This document shows, piece after piece, positions 7,938-17,018 of a DNA stretch of 64,000 nt. The notes beneath the pieces are model-generated. The model was given only the letters and a program-made list of their open reading frames with translations. It was not told the origin of the DNA and ran no database searches. The position numbers and the translations under genes are program-made. The stretch is from assembly GCA_965216745.1 (NCBI GenBank), contig OZ244191.1, positions 434,001-498,000 on the forward strand. The letters are read 5' to 3'. The DNA is from G965216745 sp965216745 (GTDB taxonomy: Bacteria > Pseudomonadota > Alphaproteobacteria > Rickettsiales > Anaplasmataceae). Position 1 is the stretch's first letter. Each line of letters opens with the position of its first letter.

Positions 7938-8777
7938 ATGATAAAATCTCCTAACTTGCAATTCGATTTATTGATGCAGAATCAATCTCAAAAAGAAATA
8001 ACAGTAAACTCTGCGCTTTTATCTATAGATTCTATGTTAAATAATTGCTTTTTGAATAGATCTATAATTCCTCCTATCCACATCAAAGATGGCGATGCCT
8101 ATTTGCTATTGAGTGGTTGTATAAATGATTGGAAAGACAAAGATGGATGTATTGCTTATTACTACCAAGGTGGATGGAAGTTTGTTGCACCTAAGTATGG
8201 TTGTGTTGTTAATATGTTTGATGGTAGTCAGAGCAAATACAATGGATCAGAATGGTTGCCAATTCAGTGTAAATATTTGGTAGAAGAAGAAATAATTATT
8301 GATTCCGATCAAACTGATTTCACAGAGCTATTGTTCGAACCAAAAGAATTGAAAGTTCCTGGCAATATTGTTTCTAATAATGGAAAAATTTCTGTCAAAG
8401 GAATTACAGAATTAGGCAAGTATGAAGAAGAGTTAGGCGTTGAATCAAGTGAGAATTTCTATAAAGCTATCTTAGAGATATCCTTCGTCACAAATTATGA
8501 GCCAGTAGGTTATTTTCGCGTCATAAAGAAAAAGAGTGTAGTAACTTTATCTGGCCATTTTAATTTTATGGAAATCAAGGGAGATGTTGAAATCAGAATA
8601 AATTGTAATGGAGTGATGGATTTGGCAATAGTGAATAGTGTTAAATCAACAATATATTGGCCTAAAAATATCATTTTCGTTAACCAACCAAATGAAAACA
8701 ATATAAATTATTACAGATTTTTTTCTTTTGAAGACACTATCTATTGTATGACATTGAATTCATATGCAGTTAAATAA
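7938..8777 (+). CDS. DUF2793 (GTA/phage-type) protein
   Basis: The first 110 residues follow the DUF2793 pattern found in alphaproteobacterial gene-transfer-agent and prophage tail regions. The opening has SPNLQFDLLMQNQSQKEITVN (family: tPnLgLpyl...QaQKhvt.Ne), a middle PPIHIKDGDAYLL, then WKDKDGCIAYYYQGGWKFVAPKYG (family: W.g..g.ia.w..gaW.f..P..G). The last 170 residues look beta-rich and have no family I know. No capsid, portal, terminase or tail genes are adjacent, so this is an isolated relic or a domesticated gene. The intact 279-codon frame argues that it is still under selection. Compare the DUF2460 gene at 43852. Confidence 0.7.
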   Translation: MIKSPNLQFDLLMQNQSQKEITVNSALLSIDSMLNNCFLNRSIIPPIHIKDGDAYLLLSGCINDWKDKDGCIAYYYQGGWKFVAPKYGCVVNMFDGSQSKYNGSEWLPIQCKYLVEEEIIIDSDQTDFTELLFEPKELKVPGNIVSNNGKISVKGITELGKYEEELGVESSENFYKAILEISFVTNYEPVGYFRVIKKKSVVTLSGHFNFMEIKGDVEIRINCNGVMDLAIVNSVKSTIYWPKNIIFVNQPNENNINYYRFFSFEDTIYCMTLNSYAVK

Positions 8778-9136
8778 TTTTCACTTAGGCTTGGGATTTT
8801 AAATTATTTTATGTTTTTGATTGATAATGTTAAGTGTGGGTTTGTGTGTATTTCTATTCTCTGATCAATTATTGAGATTGTGTTTTATCCTATAACTATA
8901 TATATGTCAACAAAGTAACATCGGATTTGATCAATCAAGCCAAATAATTGAGTTTGATGTTTAAAATTGTTCTTATGTCGTTAAAATTATTTATTTTGTA
9001 TATATCTTTGAGAATTTCTTTATAAGATTAACGCAAAATAGAGATTCAATGGACTGATTCATTGTCTTGTAAAAGGGATTTTTAATTCTTGATTGCTATC
9101 ATTTTGTTCATACTGAATGGAGTGTTGGTATTTATA
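8778..9136 (+). other. intergenic region upstream of clpS
   Basis: This is about 360 bases of A/T-rich sequence with no frame longer than a few dozen codons except a 16-codon extension upstream of clpS. It should contain the clpS-clpA promoter. I see no clear heat-shock promoter or structured RNA. Confidence 0.35.
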
Positions 9137-9451
9137 ATGACAAACAAAAATTTAAAAAAAGTATTTACGTTTAACAAGGAAATACCTTCTTTGTATGACG
9201 TAGTAATATATGACGATAACAGTGTTCCGAGAAGCTTGTTTAATATAGCTATTAATAGATTCTTTAAGAAAGAGTTTCAACTGAGTGAGTCTAAATTTGA
9301 AAACGGCAAGAGAAAAATTTGTTTTGGCTCTTATACCAGAGATGTAGCAGAAACAAAAGTCTATGAAGTGAGTGCTTTTATTAGTAGCAATAATCATGAC
9401 CTTGAATGTGTTATACAGAGGAGCCTTTACCATGCTGACCAGAAGTCTTGA
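9137..9451 (+). CDS. clpS: ATP-dependent Clp protease adaptor ClpS (divergent)
   Basis: ClpS docks on ClpA and hands it substrates with N-degrons. The core pattern is present: PSLYDVVIYDDNSVPRSLFNIA (family: P..Y.VvlyNDD.TpmeFVv.vl) and RDVAETKV (family: ..vAEtKv). The length from ATG 9137 is 104 residues; a 16-residue hydrophobic extension from 9089 is not family-like, so I left it out. The pocket histidine after the third helix (AVHYQGKA in E. coli) appears to be replaced (FENGKRKI), and Asn of NDD is Asp, so N-degron binding may be altered. The gene overlaps clpA by 20 bases, the usual clpS-clpA order. Confidence 0.82.
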   Translation: MTNKNLKKVFTFNKEIPSLYDVVIYDDNSVPRSLFNIAINRFFKKEFQLSESKFENGKRKICFGSYTRDVAETKVYEVSAFISSNNHDLECVIQRSLYHADQKS

Positions 9452-11705
9452 ATCTACTTTGAACCGTGCGATTGAAATAGCCTCAGGAATGAAGCATGAG
9501 TATGTAACTATTGAGCATTTGCTTCTCTCTCTTGTTGACGATGAAGACGTTGCTTCAGTGCTTAATAGATGCAAGGCTGATATTAACTTATTGCGTAAAA
9601 GTATAATGAGTTTCCTTTCGAAGAATATGTCAAATATTTGTTGTTATAGTTCTTTGGATCCCAAGCCCACAATTGGCTTCAATAGAATTATGAATAGAGC
9701 AATGAGTAGTGTGAAAAACATGGGAAAATCCTTGGTAAGTGGAGCAAGTGTGCTTAATGAAATGTTTGCGGAATGCGATTCTCACAGCGTTCTATTTTTA
9801 AGAGAGCAGAGCATCACTTGTGCAGATGTGATTAGTTATGTTTTACACGATGTGATTTTTGATGATGATGATGCAACTAATGACAATAGCAATCACTTCC
9901 ACAAGCACAAGCCAGAAGATGACTTTATTTATAATATTCAGAATCATGCAAAAAAAAGCAATGACAATGTTTCTTCTGCAATAAAAGAATACTGTGTGAA
10001 TCTCAACAAGAAAGCTATTAGCGGTAAAATAGATCCTTTGATAGATCGTAGTTACGAAATAAATCGTACTCTAGATATACTTTCACGTAGAATGAAAAAT
10101 AATCCTATATATGTTGGTGCTCCAGGAGTGGGAAAGACTGCTATAGTTGAGGGATTGGCACATAAAATAGTGAGTGGCAATGTTCCTGCGTCTTTGTCTG
10201 GTTTAATTATATATAGCTTGGATATAGGAGCTCTTATAGCTGGTACTAGATATAGAGGTGATTTTGAAGAGCGCGTGAGGAATGTCGTCAAAGAGATGTC
10301 ATCTATCCCAAATAGCGTACTTTTTATTGACGAGATACATGTGATTGTAGGAGCTGGTTCTACCAATGGTAATGCTCTGGATGCAGGTAATTTGCTGAAG
10401 CCGGCGCTTTCCAGAGGTTGTTTTAGGTGCATAGGTGCAACTACATATAATGAATATAAGACTGTTTTTTCTAAGGATAGTGCATTATGTAGGAGGTTTC
10501 AGAAGGTTGAAGTGATCGAGTCTACTGTTGAAGAAACTATAAGAATATTAGATGGCTTGAAAAGCAAATATGAATCTTATCATAAGATATCATACACCAA
10601 AGAAGCGATAAGGTCTGCTGTGAAATTGTCTGATAGATATATATTTGATAGAAGCTTGCCAGACAAGGCAATAGATCTGTTAGATGAAGCTGGTGCTCAT
10701 TTTAGTATTAATGGTGCAAATAAAATAAGCTCTAGTCATATAGCTAAAATAGTTTCAAATATAAGCTCAATCCCTTGCTCCAGGATATCCCAGAGTGAAA
10801 GAAAAATGCTAGTTGATCTTGAATCTAGTCTCAAATCTGAAATTTTCGGACAGGATGACGTTATACGTGAAATTGTATCTTTGATAAAAATATCCAAGTC
10901 TGGGCTTAGGGACCCAAACAAGCCGTTCTGCTCGCTGCTTTTTTGCGGCTCCAGTGGTACTGGCAAAACTGAGCTTGCAAAGGCTTTAGCTAAGCATATG
11001 GATATGAATCTTATTAGATACGATATGTCTGAATATATGGAAGCACATAGTGTGTCTAAGATGATAGGGTCTCCTCCTGGTTATGTTGGCCATGATGTTG
11101 GTGGTTTGCTAACTGAGGAAGTTTCTAAAAAACACCATAGTATTGTTCTATTTGATGAGATAGAGAAGGCTCATAAAGATATATGCAATATCTTTCTACA
11201 GATAATGGATTATGGTTATGCTACTGATTCTTCTGGTAAGTCCGTTAATTTCCGCAACACCATTATTATTATGACCAGCAACTTGGGTGCTAACGAGGGA
11301 ATTAAGTCTAATATGGGCTTTGGTTCGTTGAATGGTAATAATAGTTTAGCTGCTGCAGCTGTTGCAAATGAGTTTAGTAGTGAATTCAGAAATCGTTTAG
11401 ATGGGATCATGTATTTTAAATCTTTGTCTCCAGAGGCTGTTAACATGGCATCCAGCAAGATGATTGGAATTCTAAACGATCGATTGCACAAAAACCATAA
11501 TATCAAGGTAGAACTAGATTCGAAAGTGTATGATCATTTTGTTAAAGTGTCTTGTACCAGTGAGTATGGAGTTAGAGCCATAGATAGAATAATCAATAAA
11601 TCTATAATTTCTATCTTGGCGGATTCTTTGTTATTCCAGGAAAAAAGTAATAAAGATGGAGTCATGCGCTTTACTATAAAAAATGATGACATTACTTTGG
11701 TATGA
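9432..11705 (+). CDS. clpA: ATP-dependent Clp protease ATP-binding subunit ClpA
   Basis: ClpA is the hexameric AAA+ unfoldase that feeds ClpP. The N-terminal Clp repeat domain covers about residues 1-145. AAA module 1 has Walker A GAPGVGKT (229-236) and Walker B VLFIDEIH. AAA module 2 has Walker A GSSGTGKT (505-512) and Walker B IVLFDEIEKAH. There is no ClpB-type middle coiled coil, and an MGFG segment near 630 matches the ClpP-docking loop position. I placed the start at ATG 9432 (757 residues) because GAGGAG lies just upstream and the protein then begins with the family pattern (MLTRSLESTLNRAIEIA). It is coupled to clpS by overlap. Confidence 0.96.
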   Translation: MLTRSLESTLNRAIEIASGMKHEYVTIEHLLLSLVDDEDVASVLNRCKADINLLRKSIMSFLSKNMSNICCYSSLDPKPTIGFNRIMNRAMSSVKNMGKSLVSGASVLNEMFAECDSHSVLFLREQSITCADVISYVLHDVIFDDDDATNDNSNHFHKHKPEDDFIYNIQNHAKKSNDNVSSAIKEYCVNLNKKAISGKIDPLIDRSYEINRTLDILSRRMKNNPIYVGAPGVGKTAIVEGLAHKIVSGNVPASLSGLIIYSLDIGALIAGTRYRGDFEERVRNVVKEMSSIPNSVLFIDEIHVIVGAGSTNGNALDAGNLLKPALSRGCFRCIGATTYNEYKTVFSKDSALCRRFQKVEVIESTVEETIRILDGLKSKYESYHKISYTKEAIRSAVKLSDRYIFDRSLPDKAIDLLDEAGAHFSINGANKISSSHIAKIVSNISSIPCSRISQSERKMLVDLESSLKSEIFGQDDVIREIVSLIKISKSGLRDPNKPFCSLLFCGSSGTGKTELAKALAKHMDMNLIRYDMSEYMEAHSVSKMIGSPPGYVGHDVGGLLTEEVSKKHHSIVLFDEIEKAHKDICNIFLQIMDYGYATDSSGKSVNFRNTIIIMTSNLGANEGIKSNMGFGSLNGNNSLAAAAVANEFSSEFRNRLDGIMYFKSLSPEAVNMASSKMIGILNDRLHKNHNIKVELDSKVYDHFVKVSCTSEYGVRAIDRIINKSIISILADSLLFQEKSNKDGVMRFTIKNDDITLV

Positions 11706-12165
11706 AAATAGTTGATTTACAAACGGTTATGTTTTTTTGTTTGCGAGTTGGTTGATGATTTTTATTTGAATGTATAGATAATTGTTCTCCTGTAAAAAAA
11801 AAGATAGAGAAGTTGTTTTATGTGTTAATAGCATTGCTGAGTCTGGATTTAGATTTAATGTCTGTTATAAGTTTTAATAAAATGTCTGGTGACTTCATTG
11901 TATTTTCGTGTTTTATAGTTTCATCATCTAGCTAAGTTTAAGCTGTATTAACATCTGGTACTTTACTTTTGCGTGCTTGTTCTTGTTAAGTTTCAAGATT
12001 TACGTTCATGTTCTTTTTGTATCTTTTTCAAAGATGTGTTGATTATTTATTTTATTTTAAAACATAATTTTGCTAAAGTTTGATTCAGGTTCTTGATGGT
12101 GTTGTGGACTTGACTAATTGTTTATTAGAAGATAAAATACCAGTATTATTCATTATGGTAATTGC
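11706..12165 (+). other. intergenic region between clpA and rpsD
   Basis: This is 460 bases of A/T-rich sequence, one of the longest non-coding stretches here. It must hold the rpsD promoter. I see a nine-base A run near 11794 and a weak CAAAC/GTTTG inverted repeat after clpA, but no tRNA or strong fold. Confidence 0.35.
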
Positions 12166-12786
12166 GTGACTAATATATTGGCCAGTAAGTATAAAGTAAG
12201 TAGAAGAGTAGGTCAGAGTGTGTGGGGACATCCTAAGGACTCTTTTAATAGGCGCAATTATAGGCCTGGCCAACACGGGAAGAGGCAGAGAAGAGAATCT
12301 TCCAACTTTGGAAAGCAGGGTACTGCTCAGAGAACATTTAAAAAGTATTACATTATGAGCGAGTCTCAGTTTAAGCGCTTTTTCAAAAGTGCATCAAAGA
12401 TGGTTGGAAACATGAATGACAATCTTGTAGGTGTTCTTGAATCCAGGCTTAGTGCAGTTGTATATAATTCCAGGTTTGCTCCTACTATATATGCAGCCAG
12501 ACAGCTTGTTTCCCACAAACACATTTTAGTTAATGGAAAATGTATAAACATATCTAGTTATCGTGTTAAGCCAGGAGATGTTGTGGAGTTATCAGATAAA
12601 GCCAAAAAGTTTCAAAATGTTGCTCATTGCATTTCTTCTTCTGATCAGCGTGTTCCAGTTTATCTTGATGTTTCATATGAAAAATTTACAATCAAGCTTT
12701 TAAGGCTTGCTTTATTTTCTGAAGCTCCTTACCAAACTATAATGAATCCTCAATTAGTTATTGAATTTTATTCTAGAAGGGTGTGA
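12166..12786 (+). CDS. rpsD: 30S ribosomal protein S4
   Basis: S4 is a primary assembly protein that binds the 5' domain of 16S rRNA. At 206 residues the length is normal. The N-terminal part carries SKYKVSRRVGQSVWG and the basic stretch NYRPGQHGKRQRRESSNFG. The S4 domain (about 95-155) reads LESRLSAVVYNSRFAPTIYAARQLVSHKHILVNG. The protein ends in the typical V-I-E-F-Y-S-R. The start is GTG 12166, with no upstream alternative in frame. It lies alone, followed 10 bases later by tRNA-Leu, which is probably co-transcribed. Confidence 0.96.
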   Translation: MTNILASKYKVSRRVGQSVWGHPKDSFNRRNYRPGQHGKRQRRESSNFGKQGTAQRTFKKYYIMSESQFKRFFKSASKMVGNMNDNLVGVLESRLSAVVYNSRFAPTIYAARQLVSHKHILVNGKCINISSYRVKPGDVVELSDKAKKFQNVAHCISSSDQRVPVYLDVSYEKFTIKLLRLALFSEAPYQTIMNPQLVIEFYSRRV

Positions 12787-12796
12787 TTCTATATTT

Positions 12797-12883
12797 GCCC
12801 AGGTGGCGGAATGGTAGACGCAACGGACTTAAAATCCGTGGGTTTTGTTAACCTTGGGAGTTCGAGTCTCCCCCCGGGCACCA
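12797..12883 (+). tRNA. tRNA-Leu (anticodon UAA), CCA encoded
   Basis: A full cloverleaf of 87 bases can be drawn. The anticodon stem is ACGGA/TCCGT around loop CTTAAAA (anticodon TAA). There is a long variable arm, as in all tRNA-Leu, a T stem GGGAG/CTCCC around TTCGAGT, then discriminator A and genomic CCA. The acceptor stem GCCCAGG/CCCGGGC has one A-C mismatch at pair 5-68. It starts 10 bases after rpsD with no clear promoter of its own. Confidence 0.95.
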
Positions 12884-13180
12884 ACATTTTTGTATATTCT
12901 TTTTATACATACTTCATTTTATCCCAATTCTGTAAAATTATTTTCCACAAATTAGTATTTTGAGATTATGCTTAATGGCACTTTCTAGTGCTAATGTGGG
13001 TCTGCTTTAAAAAATAAAGCAAATATTAATGCTTCAAGAAATTAAATCAAAAATATCAAGAAAGTCTCTATTTGTCATTTTTCGATTACATTAAATGTTA
13101 ATTTCAACTCAAAGCTATATATGAGAGCATAATTTATATTATAGTGCTGTTCCTATAAATTTATCTTGTCTACTTGTTTT

Positions 13181-14467
13181 TTACACAGCTGCTATTTCAT
13201 CCAATAAAAATCCCTCTGGCCAATCAATTTTATTTGCAACCAAAAAAGCTTTTTCTCTAGCTTCTGATAGAGATGATGCCGTTGCAACTATATTTAATAC
13301 TCTTCCAGATACAGCTATTAGGTTGCCAGATGAATCAAAATCAGATCCAGCATGAAGTATATGAACGTCGGGATGCATGGAAAGATCTGGTATTTTTATT
13401 ATAGACCCCTTTTTATACTGAATAGGGTATCCATTTGTGGCCATTACCAAGCATACAACATGATTGTTGTTGAATTCGACAGAGGAATCTGGCCCTAGTT
13501 TTTGTTCCACTGTGGCAACAATTAATTCCAAAAAATCACTTTTAATCCTCATTAAAAGGCTCTGCGTTTCTGGATCGCCGAATCTCACATTATATTCTAG
13601 TAGTTTTGGACCATCTTCGGCGAACATTACTCCAGCAAACAATATTCCTTTGAATTGTATTGAAGCATTGTACATTCCATTTATAGTTGGGTATATTATA
13701 TTGCGCATTATGGCTTGTTCTGCTTTTATATCTATATCTGGCACAGGAGTGAAAGATCCCATGCCACCTGTATTATAATTTTTACCATCATAACTGACTG
13801 ATTTATAATCTCTTGCGGCTCCAAAATATTTCAAGTTTTTTCCATCTAATAGAACAAAAAACCCTACTTCCTTACCTTTTAAAAATTCTTCTATTATTAC
13901 AACGTCACCCTTACCATCCAACTTCCCGCTAAAAACTACTTCAATAGCATCTTTTGCTTCATCTATGTTTTGACAAATAATTACTCCTTTACCAGATGCT
14001 AGCCCGTCAGCTTTTATTACTATAGGGAATACTTGGTTTCCTTCTAGGAATTGACATGCTAAATTTTTATCTGAAAATTGCCAATGTTTAGCAGTGGGAA
14101 TGTCGTTAGCATCACAAAAATCTTTAGCGTAGCTCTTGAAAGACTCAAGCTTTGATGAATTCTTGTTTGGGCCAAATACTTCTATTCCTTCAGCAGTTAA
14201 TGCGTCTGATATTCCTTGGGCCAGAAATTTCTCTTGAGATGGGATAACTATATCGATTTGGTTTTCTTTGCAAGCACATGCTAATCTGGGGAAATTAGAG
14301 CAATCTACATCTAAATAATTAGCATGTTTTAAGAATTCCTTATGTTTGTTTGTAGTATACAAACTATCTAGCATTGGAGATTCAGACAAAGAGCGTAGCA
14401 AAGCATTAGACCTTCCACCTCCACCCAGCACCAATACTTTATATTTGTCTTTTTTATATTTTGTCAT
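13181..14467 (-). CDS. purD: phosphoribosylamine-glycine ligase
   Basis: PurD joins glycine to phosphoribosylamine with ATP, the second step of purine synthesis. The 428-residue length is standard. The N-terminus KVLVLGGGGRSNALLRSL is the family opening, although the usual GREHAL is GRSNAL here. An ATP-grasp fold follows, with PIVIKADGLASGKGVII near residues 148-164 and the signature EYNVRFGDPETQSLLMRI near 290-307. The start is ATG 14467. The gene stands alone between two long gaps. purB and purK are its partners in this window. Confidence 0.96.
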   Translation of the reverse strand: MTKYKKDKYKVLVLGGGGRSNALLRSLSESPMLDSLYTTNKHKEFLKHANYLDVDCSNFPRLACACKENQIDIVIPSQEKFLAQGISDALTAEGIEVFGPNKNSSKLESFKSYAKDFCDANDIPTAKHWQFSDKNLACQFLEGNQVFPIVIKADGLASGKGVIICQNIDEAKDAIEVVFSGKLDGKGDVVIIEEFLKGKEVGFFVLLDGKNLKYFGAARDYKSVSYDGKNYNTGGMGSFTPVPDIDIKAEQAIMRNIIYPTINGMYNASIQFKGILFAGVMFAEDGPKLLEYNVRFGDPETQSLLMRIKSDFLELIVATVEQKLGPDSSVEFNNNHVVCLVMATNGYPIQYKKGSIIKIPDLSMHPDVHILHAGSDFDSSGNLIAVSGRVLNIVATASSLSEAREKAFLVANKIDWPEGFLLDEIAAV

Positions 14468-14827
14468 ACACCACGTAGATAGAAAAGATTACCTTATAAC
14501 CATTTGTACACTAATTTTATGTTAAAAATCAACTGAGTTTATAACTGAATTTCTCAATCATTAGAATTTAAATTATAGATCCAGAAATACTAGACATAGA
14601 ATGATTTTTGTATATACATGTTTGCATATGTCGTAATAAATTATATGTAGTTTTACAAATCAATTTAGACAAATAAGGAAACTATATCTTGTGTTTTTTT
14701 TGTATAAAATCAAACATCGAGTCAAAAAACAAAAAAATTATTGTTTTTGTGTTTTTTTTTTACCACTTGTATGGCATATGATTTGATAATAAGATACTAA
14801 TATATAAGTACATCAATTTGTCTTGGT
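14468..14827 (+). other. intergenic region between divergent purD and an oxidoreductase gene
   Basis: This is 360 bases of A/T-rich sequence that must carry both divergent promoters. An all-A/T hairpin (ACAAAAA 14729-14735 with TTTTTGT 14744-14750) is followed by a run of T at 14752-14761, so it looks like a terminator on the plus strand although no plus-strand gene ends here. Confidence 0.35.
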
Positions 14828-16870
14828 ATGTTAAATTTTGAAATACAGCGTCTATATTCCATAGAAGGAATAAGTGATTTGGACGACAAGTTTGAGAAAT
14901 TTAGAAAGCATAGCGAAGATATTTTTGAAATAGCATTTGATTTGAGTGTGTTTGTTGCGGAACTATTTGAAATAGATTTGAGCGGGAAAAGCGCGAAATA
15001 TGAGGAATTAAAGACAATTTATTCATGCAAGCGTAATTTTGTTCAGCGTTATGCATTGAAGCAAAGCAGTCAAATCGCACTAGATATAAAGTACTTAGAA
15101 TTCAGATTGTCGGAGATTATTGGGCGAAATTTCAAATCTGAGTATGAATATTCAATCAAAGTACTTGAATGGATAAAAGATCCTACGATGTACCAAGAGA
15201 ATATAAATATCGCCGCGCAATACGCAAGATTGCGTCATGGTGAAGAGGGTTCTATATTATATTCTACTCCTAAAAAACTTGATTATTCCAATTTGATCGA
15301 AATGGAAAAAGATATGGATAGTTTTGTTTCCAAGAAAATACGCCCAAGAACAGGGTTCTGCTTGACTGATTCTGGCTTAAGTGATTCAAAAGCATTTGAC
15401 AATGCAAGTTATTGTATATATTGCCATAAACGTAACAAAGACTCATGTAGGAAAGGTTTTAAGAAAAAAAACGGTGAATATCAAGTTTCTGAATTGGGTT
15501 TAGAAATGAAAGGTTGCCCATTGGGTCAAAAAATATCCGAAATGAATTTTTTAAAGTCTCAAGGCAATGATATAGGTGCATTAGCCATGATAATGCTAGA
15601 CAATCCAATGTGTCTCGCCACTGGGTATAGAATATGCAATGATTGCTCAAAGTCGTGTATATTTCAAAAACAAGACCCGGTAAACATACCAGGAGTAGAG
15701 AGCAACATTGTTTCTACAGTTTTATCTATGCCTTATGGTTTCGAGATATATAGCTTGTTTACTCGATGGAATCCATTGAACAGAGAATCGCCAATTTTGA
15801 TAAAAAAGGAATCTTCCAAGAAAGTTTTAGTAGTTGGTATGGGTCCGTCTGGTTTTACTTTATCTCATTATCTTCTCAATGAAGGCCATATGGTTGTTGG
15901 TATCGATGGTTTTAAAATAGAACCTATTGAACCAAGTATTTGTGGAGTCTCACCTGATGGTTCTAGGCATGAATTTGTCCCAATTAAATATCTGGATGAT
16001 GAAACAATAGAAGATAGAACGATTTTCGGTTTTGGTGGTGTCATGGAATATGGAATTACACCAAGATGGAACAAACTGTATTTGAAATACATATATATAT
16101 TATTGTTACGAAATCAAAGGTTTTCTTTGCATGGAGGTGTTAGATTTGGTTCTAATATAACCTATGAAGATTCAGTGAAAATGGGTTTTCATCATATTGC
16201 TCTCTGCAGTGGGGCTGGTAGTCCTAAAATTTTAGACATTGAAAATTCTATGGCAAAAGGAGTAAGGATGGCCTCGGATTTTTTGATGTCTTTGCAAATG
16301 TGTGGTGCTTACAAACTATCCTCGGAAGTTAATTTGCAAATAATGCTTCCTGTTGTTGTGATTGGTGGAGGGTTGACTGCAATAGATAGTGCTACAGAAG
16401 CTCTGGCTTACTATCCGATTCAAGCCTTGAAATTTCTTCAGAAATATGATTCTATTGTTGAATCAGGAATCGATAATCCAATCGATTTGATTTTAGGTGA
16501 TGAAAACAAAAAGAACGCTTTAAGGCTTATAGCTGATGGGAAAATTATTAGAAGCTTTAATGGTGACCGTGAATTGATATATAAGTATGTTAGAAGCCTT
16601 GGAGGTGTTAAAATTGTGTATAGAAAAAGAATACAAGACTCTCCTGCTTATAAATTAAACCATGATGAGCTTGAAAGCGCACTGTCCGAAGGAATAGAGT
16701 TCTGCGAGAACTACAAACCGATTAAAATCGTTACAAAAGATAGAGCTGTATTGGGTCTCGATGTTCTCAAAGGTGAAGATAATTTTTTTTTCCCCGCGAA
16801 AACAATTCTTGTGGCAATAGGGACACATTCTTCTGGGTTGATTGAAGAACTGACAAACAATGCATTTTAA
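14828..16870 (+). CDS. Fe-S/FAD-dependent oxidoreductase, GltD-like, apparently lacking its C-terminal domain
   Basis: The 680-residue protein has an N-terminal helical part, then cysteine clusters of the GltD/DPD type (YCIYCHKRNKDSC near 195-207, GCPLG near 232, RICNDCSKSCIFQKQDP near 270-286), which should bind 4Fe-4S clusters. An FAD Rossmann motif VLVVGMGPSG lies near 335 and a second nucleotide-binding motif VVIGGGLTAID near 510. The frame ends just after the LVAIGTHSSGLIEE strand. Related alphaproteobacterial proteins that I know of continue for several hundred residues with a ferredoxin-reductase-like domain, which is missing here. The substrate is unknown. A stable shortened form or a recent truncation are both possible. 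Confidence 0.7.
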   Translation: MLNFEIQRLYSIEGISDLDDKFEKFRKHSEDIFEIAFDLSVFVAELFEIDLSGKSAKYEELKTIYSCKRNFVQRYALKQSSQIALDIKYLEFRLSEIIGRNFKSEYEYSIKVLEWIKDPTMYQENINIAAQYARLRHGEEGSILYSTPKKLDYSNLIEMEKDMDSFVSKKIRPRTGFCLTDSGLSDSKAFDNASYCIYCHKRNKDSCRKGFKKKNGEYQVSELGLEMKGCPLGQKISEMNFLKSQGNDIGALAMIMLDNPMCLATGYRICNDCSKSCIFQKQDPVNIPGVESNIVSTVLSMPYGFEIYSLFTRWNPLNRESPILIKKESSKKVLVVGMGPSGFTLSHYLLNEGHMVVGIDGFKIEPIEPSICGVSPDGSRHEFVPIKYLDDETIEDRTIFGFGGVMEYGITPRWNKLYLKYIYILLLRNQRFSLHGGVRFGSNITYEDSVKMGFHHIALCSGAGSPKILDIENSMAKGVRMASDFLMSLQMCGAYKLSSEVNLQIMLPVVVIGGGLTAIDSATEALAYYPIQALKFLQKYDSIVESGIDNPIDLILGDENKKNALRLIADGKIIRSFNGDRELIYKYVRSLGGVKIVYRKRIQDSPAYKLNHDELESALSEGIEFCENYKPIKIVTKDRAVLGLDVLKGEDNFFFPAKTILVAIGTHSSGLIEELTNNAF

Positions 16871-17018
16871 AAAATACAATTTCGTAGTGAAATGAAGTTT
16901 GTGTGAAATTATTGCATATCAAAAAATTTTTTGTCCAAACAATTTGTCTTTGAATAGTGACAATAATTTTATTTGTAATAGATGTGTGAAATATACACAT
17001 AGACCAATGTAGATTGCT

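Noticed and set aside
9089..9136. Longer hydrophobic N-terminus for ClpS
   Set aside because: The extra 16 residues are not family-like, and ATG 9137 gives a standard ClpS start.
12941..12949. DnaA-box-like TTTTCCACA after tRNA-Leu
   Set aside because: A single relaxed match in A/T-rich DNA with no second box or AT-rich unwinding array nearby.
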